Shown here: positions 1 to 3,983 of the stretch, in pieces
How positions within the stretch are numbered: position 1 is the first letter of the stretch
Layout: every line of letters starts with the position of its first letter
From: Spirochaetaceae bacterium
Lineage (GTDB): Bacteria; Spirochaetota; Spirochaetia; JABEVK01
DNA length: 5,345 nt
Assembly: GCA_023265735.1 (NCBI GenBank)
Contig: JAHFSN010000179.1
Location: 1-5,345, forward strand
Reading direction: 5' to 3'
The notes under the pieces: model-generated
Told to the model about the DNA's origin: nothing
Databases searched by the model: none
What the model saw: only the letters and a program-made list of their open reading frames with translations
Position numbers and translations under genes: made by a program

Positions 1-500
1 CGGCCTTCGTGGACCGGGGGGGACTCGTCCTGGGGGTCTGCAACGGGTTCCAAACCCTGGTCAAAATGGGCATCCTCCCGAATTTGGAGGGGGACTGGAC
101 CCCTGAGACCACCCTCATTGGCAATGACGTGGGCGTCTTCCAGGATCGGTGGGTGGGGGTTTCCTACAATTCCCGAAACCCGAGTCCCTGGCTCGCGGGG
201 CTGGGAGATGCCGACCTCCCCATCCGGCACGGGGAGGGGCGATTCCAGGTCGCCGACCCACAGATCCTCAAGACCCTTCACGAAAGAAACCTCGTCGCCG
301 TGACCTATCGGGGGCCCAACCCCAACGGCGCCATCGATGCCATCGCCGGAATCACCGATCCCACCGGACGAATCTTCGGGCTCATGCCCCACCCCGAGGC
401 CTTCGTGACCCGGCTGAACCACCCCCATTGGAGGCGAAAGGCCGACGTGGGCCCCCTGGGCCTGAGGGTGTTCGAGAACGCGATCAGACACTTTTCTTAG
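1..500 (+). CDS. purQ: Phosphoribosylformylglycinamidine synthase, glutaminase subunit PurQ (5'-truncated)
   Basis: This is the C-terminal 165 residues of a class I glutamine amidotransferase; the first full codon is at position 3 and the stop is TAG at 498-500. PurQ hydrolyses glutamine and passes ammonia to PurL, which converts FGAR to FGAM in the fourth step of purine synthesis in the cytoplasm. The nucleophile motif GVCNGFQ is present, with the catalytic Cys codon at 39-41. The triad His and Glu are in GLMPHPE (His codon 390-392, Glu 396-398). RHGEGRF and NPNGAIDAIAGITD are further PurQ-type signatures. Stand-alone PurQ proteins of this class are roughly 260-270 residues, so about 100 N-terminal residues should lie upstream. 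The ending MPHPEAF followed by NHPHW is typical of the longer PurQ class rather than the short Bacillus type. A fused PurL-PurQ protein cannot be excluded, because the N-terminal part is outside the window. Confidence 0.92.
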   Translation, partial: AFVDRGGLVLGVCNGFQTLVKMGILPNLEGDWTPETTLIGNDVGVFQDRWVGVSYNSRNPSPWLAGLGDADLPIRHGEGRFQVADPQILKTLHERNLVAVTYRGPNPNGAIDAIAGITDPTGRIFGLMPHPEAFVTRLNHPHWRRKADVGPLGLRVFENAIRHFS

Positions 501-504
501 CAGT

Positions 505-512
505 GGAAGGAG
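505..512 (+). promoter_or_regulatory. Ribosome binding site of the diguanylate cyclase gene
   Basis: GGAAGGAG lies 7 bases before the ATG at 520, inside the 19-base gap after purQ. It fixes the start of the GGDEF gene and supports co-transcription with purQ, since no terminator or promoter fits in the gap. Confidence 0.7.
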
Positions 513-519
513 CGCATCC

Positions 520-1551
520 ATGGGCAAGCGGGTGCTCAAGCGGGACCTAGAGAAGCAGATCTTCGACCTCAAGAACCTCCTGGAAATCAGCAAGAGTCTG
601 AGCTCCACGTTGGACTACAACATTCTCAACGATTCGATTCTCTATACCTGCCTCGGGGCGTTGACCGTGATGAAGGCCGCCTTCTTCTCCAAGAAGAGCA
701 TTGACGCCACCGATTTCACCCTCCACCGTTCCTTCCTGGGCTTCGATATTGACCACCAGCATTCTTACAGCATCCCCGAGCACTGTCCCCTGATCGACTA
801 CCTCAACAGGCACAACACCTGCCACGACCCCGAAACCCTCTACAAGCTTCTGCCTCCTTCGCCCGAGATCGCCGTCCTGGCGGGCATTGAACCCCACATC
901 ATCGTCCCCTTGAAGGCCAAGGGCGCGGTCAACGGACTCCTCGTCCTGGGGGAGAAGATTGGCGGGGGCAAGTTCGACGAGAGGGACAGGGACTACCTCA
1001 TGAACATCGCCGGCCTCGCGGCCATCGCCATTCACAACGCCTATCTGTTCGAGCTGTCAACCACGGACATCATGACGACCCTGAAGCTCAAGCATTTCTT
1101 CATGAACAACCTGCAGGATCGGTTCCGCGGCATGAACGAGGAGAGCGATGCTCTGTCCCTCATCATGCTCGACATCGACCATTTCAAGCGTGTCAACGAT
1201 TCCTACGGGCACCTGACGGGGGACGAAACCCTGAAGGGCGTGGCCATGATTGTCCAGGAGGGAATTCGGCTCATCGACATCGCCGCCCGGTACGGAGGAG
1301 AGGAGTTCATCGTTCTCCTCCCTGGCGTCGCCCTGTCCCGGGCCGAAGAGGTGGCCGAACGGATCCGCAAGCGCGTCGAGAAGGCCACCTTTGCGTCGGG
1401 AGCGCACCAGGTCCAGGTGACGGCCAGCTTTGGCGTGGCCCAGTTTAATCCCGCTGTGGACACCACGCCCCTGGTGTTCATCGAGAGGGTGGACCGGGCC
1501 CTCTATATCTCCAAGCAACAGGGCCGCAACCGTGTCACAGTGGCTGAATAG
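520..1551 (+). CDS. Diguanylate cyclase with N-terminal GAF domain (GGEEF type)
   Basis: This 343-residue cytoplasmic protein is predicted to make cyclic di-GMP from two GTP. It has no signal peptide or membrane segment. Residues 1-30 form a charged amphipathic helix likely to dimerise. About 30-178 is a GAF-type sensor domain ending in the usual AIAIHNAYLFE helix. About 180-343 is the GGDEF domain. The active-site loop is RYGGEEF with GGEEF at 259-263 (codons from 1294), and the metal and substrate residues sit in LDIDHFKRVND (Asp218, Asp220, Asn226, Asp227). An inhibitory I-site RxxD is present at Arg250-Asp253, exactly five residues before GGEEF, so product feedback inhibition is expected. 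The helix before the domain reads TTDIMTTLKLKHFF instead of the common DxLTGLxNRRxF, a degenerate version. The ligand of the GAF domain cannot be told. The gene sits between purQ and a malic enzyme, probably in one operon. The ATG at 520 has a strong ribosome binding site. Confidence 0.93.
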   Translation: MGKRVLKRDLEKQIFDLKNLLEISKSLSSTLDYNILNDSILYTCLGALTVMKAAFFSKKSIDATDFTLHRSFLGFDIDHQHSYSIPEHCPLIDYLNRHNTCHDPETLYKLLPPSPEIAVLAGIEPHIIVPLKAKGAVNGLLVLGEKIGGGKFDERDRDYLMNIAGLAAIAIHNAYLFELSTTDIMTTLKLKHFFMNNLQDRFRGMNEESDALSLIMLDIDHFKRVNDSYGHLTGDETLKGVAMIVQEGIRLIDIAARYGGEEFIVLLPGVALSRAEEVAERIRKRVEKATFASGAHQVQVTASFGVAQFNPAVDTTPLVFIERVDRALYISKQQGRNRVTVAE

Positions 1552-1566
1552 GTTATCCCCGTTCCC

Positions 1567-1595
1567 TTGCCCTTCAGGGGGAATTGCCCTATCCT
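1567..1595 (+). promoter_or_regulatory. Possible weak promoter giving a leaderless malic enzyme transcript
   Basis: TTGCCC at 1567-1572 and TATCCT at 1590-1595 are separated by 17 bases, each matching the sigma70 consensus at 4 of 6 positions. Initiation about 7 bases downstream would fall at the ATG at 1602, giving a leaderless mRNA. That would explain why this ATG has no well-spaced ribosome binding site. The match is modest, and in GC-rich DNA such pairs arise by chance. Confidence 0.2.
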
Positions 1596-1601
1596 GAATT
1601 T

Positions 1602-3101
1602 ATGGCTTCTCTGTTACCCCCTACCGCCGCCGAGCTGAACCAACGGGCCCTGGACCTTCACCGTCGTTTGGCGGGAAAACTGGCGGTCGTGGCCAAGGAG
1701 CCCCTTCTGGGCCCCGCCGATTTGACCCTCCTCTACACCCCCGGTGTGGCCGAGCCGTGCCGCGAAATTGCGGCCCACCCGGAGAGTGTCTACGAGCTGA
1801 CGGGGAAAGGAAATCTCGTCGCCGTCATCAGCGATGGCACCGCCGTCCTGGGCCTGGGAGACATCGGGCCCGAGGCGGGGCTGCCGGTCATGGAAGGCAA
1901 GGCGCTCCTGTTCAAGGAGTTCGCGGGCATCGACGCTGTCCCCCTCGTCCTCTCTACCAAGGACCCCCAGGAAATTGTGGCCGCCATCCGGGCCATCGCC
2001 CCTTCGTTTGGGGGGATCAACCTCGAGGACATCTCGGCCCCCCGGTGTTTTGAGATCGAGCGGGCCCTTCAAGAGGCTCTGAATATCCCGGTCTTCCACG
2101 ACGACCAGCATGGAACGGCCATCGTGGTTCTGGCCGCCCTCACCAACGCCGCCAAAAGGGTCGAGAAGGAATTTTCGAAGCTGAAGGTGGTCGTCAACGG
2201 AGCGGGGGCCGCCGGAACGGCGATCACAAAACTCCTCCTTTCGGCCGGGGTAGCGGACCTCACCGTGTGTGACCGTGCGGGCATTCTCTGTCGCGACGAC
2301 CCGGGTCTGAACCCCGCCATGACGGAATTGGCTCAGATCACGAATCCTCGGCGCCTTTCGGGGGATCTTGCCGCCGCACTGAAGGGGGCTGATGCGTTTG
2401 TCGGAGTGAGCGCCCCTGGGGTGCTCACCAGCGACCACGTGAGGTCGATGGCGGCCCAGGCCATCGTCTTTGCTATGGCGAACCCCGATCCCGAAATCCG
2501 ACCCTCGGACGCCAGGGCCGCCGGAGCCGCCGTGGTGGCCACCGGTCGATCCGACTTTCCCAATCAGATCAACAATGTTCTGGCCTTTCCCGGCATCTTT
2601 CGGGGGGCCCTCTCGGTCAAGGCTCGGCGGATCACCGAATCGATGAAGCTCGCCGCCGCCCAGGCCATCGCGTCGTTGGCGGGTTCCGGACCCGAGGGGC
2701 CCGAATCGATCGTCCCGTCGCCCTTCCACCGCGAACTCACCTTTCAGGTTTCTCTGGCCGTGGCCTCGGCTGCCCAAGACGAAGGCGTGGCCGGCCGGTC
2801 CTTTGATCGGGCCACCCTTGTCCAGACCATCCAGCAGGGGTTGGTCGAGGCCGGGGCCCACAGGGCGCTCCGAACGCGACATCATCAGATTTCTTCGGTG
2901 ACCGCCTCGCGCCGCATCCAGGAACGGATTGGCGAAGGGCTAGTTCGGTTGGGCTTTCTCACCCAGGAGCACTGTGACAAGATTTTGGCGCTCCAGGGGG
3001 CGGGTGACCACCGACTCTTCGGCGAGATCGCCCTGGCCCTGGGGTTCATCGATTTTGACACCCTGATCGACTACCTCCGTCGTCCTGGGGCTGCTCCGTG
3101 A
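1602..3101 (+). CDS. NAD(P)-dependent malic enzyme with extra C-terminal GspE/MshE-N-like module
   Basis: This enzyme decarboxylates malate oxidatively to pyruvate and CO2, reducing NAD or NADP, and works in the cytoplasm. Counting from the ATG (499 residues), the malic N-terminal domain spans about 12-175. It has YTPGVA (catalytic Tyr45), MEGKA (catalytic Lys100), INLEDI (metal ligands Glu142, Asp143) and FHDDQHGTA (Asp167-Asp168). The Rossmann domain spans about 176-400 with GAGAAG at 200-205 and an acidic Asp224 after the second strand, followed by ANPDPE (Asn294) and NQINN. It resembles bacterial MaeB-type enzymes but lacks their phosphotransacetylase domain. Instead, residues about 436-493 form a short helical module (see separate feature). 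Cofactor choice is not certain. An in-frame TTG at 1584 would add six residues but would sit almost on top of the AGGGGG at 1576-1581; the ATG has that purine run about 20 bases away, so neither start is ideal. The gene follows the diguanylate cyclase by 50 bases and overlaps the next gene by 4. Confidence 0.93.
   Translation: MASLLPPTAAELNQRALDLHRRLAGKLAVVAKEPLLGPADLTLLYTPGVAEPCREIAAHPESVYELTGKGNLVAVISDGTAVLGLGDIGPEAGLPVMEGKALLFKEFAGIDAVPLVLSTKDPQEIVAAIRAIAPSFGGINLEDISAPRCFEIERALQEALNIPVFHDDQHGTAIVVLAALTNAAKRVEKEFSKLKVVVNGAGAAGTAITKLLLSAGVADLTVCDRAGILCRDDPGLNPAMTELAQITNPRRLSGDLAAALKGADAFVGVSAPGVLTSDHVRSMAAQAIVFAMANPDPEIRPSDARAAGAAVVATGRSDFPNQINNVLAFPGIFRGALSVKARRITESMKLAAAQAIASLAGSGPEGPESIVPSPFHRELTFQVSLAVASAAQDEGVAGRSFDRATLVQTIQQGLVEAGAHRALRTRHHQISSVTASRRIQERIGEGLVRLGFLTQEHCDKILALQGAGDHRLFGEIALALGFIDFDTLIDYLRRPGAAP
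2913..3098 (+). other. C-terminal module of the malic enzyme resembling GspE/MshE N-terminal repeats
   Basis: After a polar linker, the malic enzyme ends in two helical repeat units that are not part of the family fold. The first (2925-2996, residues 442-465 from the ATG) begins RIGEGLVRLGFLT and ends LALQ. It matches the 24-residue pattern R-[LI]-G-x2-L-V-x2-G-x-[LI] ... L-x2-Q of T2SSE_N/MshEN domains. The second (3012-3077) begins RLFGEIALALGFID and keeps the G-E-I and L-G-F-I positions. It has an extra residue after the leading Arg-Leu and no final Gln. MshEN domains bind c-di-GMP in some secretion and pilus ATPases. Ligand binding here is only inferred, and a protein-protein contact role is equally possible. 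Confidence 0.6.
3098..3101 (+). other. GTGA start/stop overlap coupling malic enzyme and nuclease
   Basis: The four bases GTGA contain both the GTG start of the nuclease and the TGA stop of the malic enzyme. This is the classical arrangement for reinitiation by the same ribosome, and it ties the output of the two genes together. Confidence 0.8.
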
Positions 3102-3685
3102 GCCAACTCGTCGAAGCCGAGATCTGGACCGTCGCCAAGACCGACCAGGGGAACGCGGTCCTGGTGAAGCCCGTGGACGGGGAGAAGGCGGTGCCGATCT
3201 TCATTGGACCCCTCGAAGCCCAAAACATCTTGCTGGGCCTTGGCGAAGTCGAGATTCCCCGGCCCCTGACCCACGATCTCCTCCTCAACCTTCTGTCGAC
3301 CCTAGAGGCCAAGCTCATGCGGGTGGATATCCATACCCTGAGCGAGGGCACGTATTTCAGCAACCTCATCCTGGAGTTTCATAACCATCGCCTGGAAGTC
3401 GATTCTCGCACCTCCGATGCCCTGGCCCTGGCCGTCAGGGCGGGGTGCCCGATCTACATCGAAATGGGTCTGGTGGACGAGAACGGAGTCAGCCTGGAGC
3501 AGCTGAAACAGGCCGCCGTGGAGGCCGAATCCGACGAGGGGGACGACGAACCCGAGGCTGAATTGTCGGCCAAGGAAACGGAACTGGCCGACCTTCGGGT
3601 GAAGCTCGATCACGCGGTGGCCTCAGAGCGATACGAAGAAGCCGCTCAGCTGCGAGACCAAATCCAAAAACTGGAAAACAATTAG
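3098..3685 (+). CDS. Bifunctional nuclease family protein (DUF151/BFN) with C-terminal UVR motif
   Basis: This is a 195-residue soluble protein. Residues 1 to about 130 are a BFN/DUF151 domain with the usual blocks: VPIFIGPLEAQNI (32-44), RPLTHDLLLNLL (55-66), GTYFSNLIL (84-92) and VDSRTSDALALAVR (101-114). A strongly acidic linker follows at about 142-160. Residues about 166-193 match the UVR motif of UvrB/UvrC and ClpC-type proteins (LDHAVASERYEEAAQLRDQI), which mediates protein contacts. Plant members of the domain family have reported DNase and RNase activity and the Thermotoga homologue has a solved structure. The bacterial role is unclear, and a link to DNA repair through the UVR motif is an inference. 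The start is GTG at 3098 and overlaps the malic enzyme stop as GTGA, with a GGGG run at 3087-3090 as a weak ribosome binding site. The overlap implies translational coupling and shared expression. Confidence 0.9.
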   Translation: MSQLVEAEIWTVAKTDQGNAVLVKPVDGEKAVPIFIGPLEAQNILLGLGEVEIPRPLTHDLLLNLLSTLEAKLMRVDIHTLSEGTYFSNLILEFHNHRLEVDSRTSDALALAVRAGCPIYIEMGLVDENGVSLEQLKQAAVEAESDEGDDEPEAELSAKETELADLRVKLDHAVASERYEEAAQLRDQIQKLENN

Positions 3686-3697
3686 AGTCCCCTCCTG

Positions 3698-3742
3698 CAA
3701 GTACTTGAAGGATTCACAGGATGTGATCCGGTTCAATCCTTC
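3698..3742 (+). repeat. Palindrome and hairpin just after the nuclease gene
   Basis: CAAGTACTTG (3698-3707) is a perfect 10-base palindrome. It is followed by GAAGGATT (3707-3714), which pairs perfectly with AATCCTTC (3735-3742). Inside this lies TCACA (3714-3718) with TGTGA (3722-3726) around a GGA triloop. No T tract follows, so it is not a normal intrinsic terminator. It could protect the 3' end of the operon mRNA or be a decayed part of the adjoining repeat. Confidence 0.5.
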
Positions 3743-3787
3743 CTAGCAATCCAAGCGGGCGGCGAGCGAAGCGAAGCCCATGTCGTT

Positions 3788-3916
3788 CTGGGCGAAGGAG
3801 ATCGACATTTTGGCAAAGTCGAAGGAGAGCGAGGACCGCAGACGTACTGGAAGTACGTTGAGGACCGGAGCCGACTGAGACGAAGCCAAAATGGCGAGAT
3901 CCGAGCCCAGGTTTTT
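3788..3916 (+). terminator. Possible intrinsic terminator formed by the long hairpin and a T5 tract
   Basis: The basal GC-rich helix CTGGGC/GCCCAG closes at 3910 and is followed by G and TTTTT (3912-3916). This could end the purQ-to-nuclease transcript just ahead of the malQ promoter, or define the 3' end of a small RNA. The stem is much longer and more interrupted than an ordinary terminator, and the T tract is short. Confidence 0.35.
3842..3858. repeat. Perfect inverted repeat at the apex of the long hairpin
   Basis: ACGTACT and AGTACGT are exact reverse complements separated by GGA. On both sides lies the same 8-base direct repeat GAGGACCG (3831-3838 and 3860-3867). This combination marks the centre of symmetry of the surrounding element. 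Confidence 0.75.
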
Positions 3917-3918
3917 GG

Positions 3919-3947
3919 TTGACGGCCGCGGGGCCCCGTTCTACAGT
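3919..3947 (+). promoter_or_regulatory. Sigma70-type promoter of malQ
   Basis: TTGACG (3919-3924, 5 of 6 to consensus) and TACAGT (3942-3947, 4 of 6) are separated by the optimal 17 bases. Initiation near 3954 would give a leader of about 30 bases carrying the GGAGG ribosome binding site. The spacer contains the perfect palindrome CGGGGCCCCG (3929-3938), a possible operator or merely GC-rich spacer. The position directly after the T tract fits a terminator-promoter junction. Confidence 0.5.
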
Positions 3948-3969
3948 TGAGGGAGTTCTCCTGGTCGCT

Positions 3970-3974
3970 GGAGG
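3970..3974 (+). promoter_or_regulatory. Ribosome binding site of malQ
   Basis: GGAGG lies 9 bases before the ATG at 3984 and decides this start over the downstream in-frame codons. Confidence 0.7.
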
Positions 3975-3983
3975 TTCAACCCG

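Larger units (their letters stand above)
3755..3916 (+). ncRNA. Long rod-shaped hairpin with tandem G-A mismatches; candidate structured RNA or dispersed repeat
   Basis: A small hairpin (GGGC 3757-3760 with GCCC 3776-3779) is followed by a long imperfect inverted repeat. Pairings from outside in are CTGGGC 3788-3793 with GCCCAG 3905-3910; GGA 3797-3799 with TCC 3900-3902; TCG 3802-3804 with CGA 3895-3897; CATTTTGGC 3806-3814 with GCCAAAATG 3885-3893; GTC 3818-3820 with GAC 3879-3881; short pairs to GGACC 3833-3837 with GGACC 3862-3866 around an A-A mismatch; and the apical ACGTACT 3842-3848 with AGTACGT 3852-3858, loop GGA. The helices are separated by opposed 5'-GA/3'-AG steps at 3800-3801, 3821-3822, 3825-3826 and 3831-3832, plus one with a bulged A at 3794-3796. 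Such sheared pairs are favourable only in RNA from the + strand. No known RNA family is recognised with confidence. It may also be a REP- or MITE-like genomic repeat. Confidence 0.45.

Noticed and set aside
1614..2885. A 423-codon open frame on the reverse strand.
   Set aside because: It is antisense to the malic enzyme, is rich in Gly, Arg and Asp without recognisable motifs, and has no independent support.
3780..3878. A 32-residue open frame starting ATGTCGTTCTGG inside the intergenic element.
   Set aside because: It has no ribosome binding site, is highly charged without motifs, and its bases are explained by the inverted repeat, so coding is unlikely.
3698..3916. A CRISPR array or tRNA in the intergenic region.
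   Set aside because: There are no regularly spaced direct repeats beyond the single GAGGACCG pair, and no cloverleaf or T-arm consensus was seen.
3755..3916. An insertion sequence remnant.
   Set aside because: No transposase fragment or clear target-site duplication is seen at the edges. A small non-coding mobile repeat remains possible and is covered in the findings.
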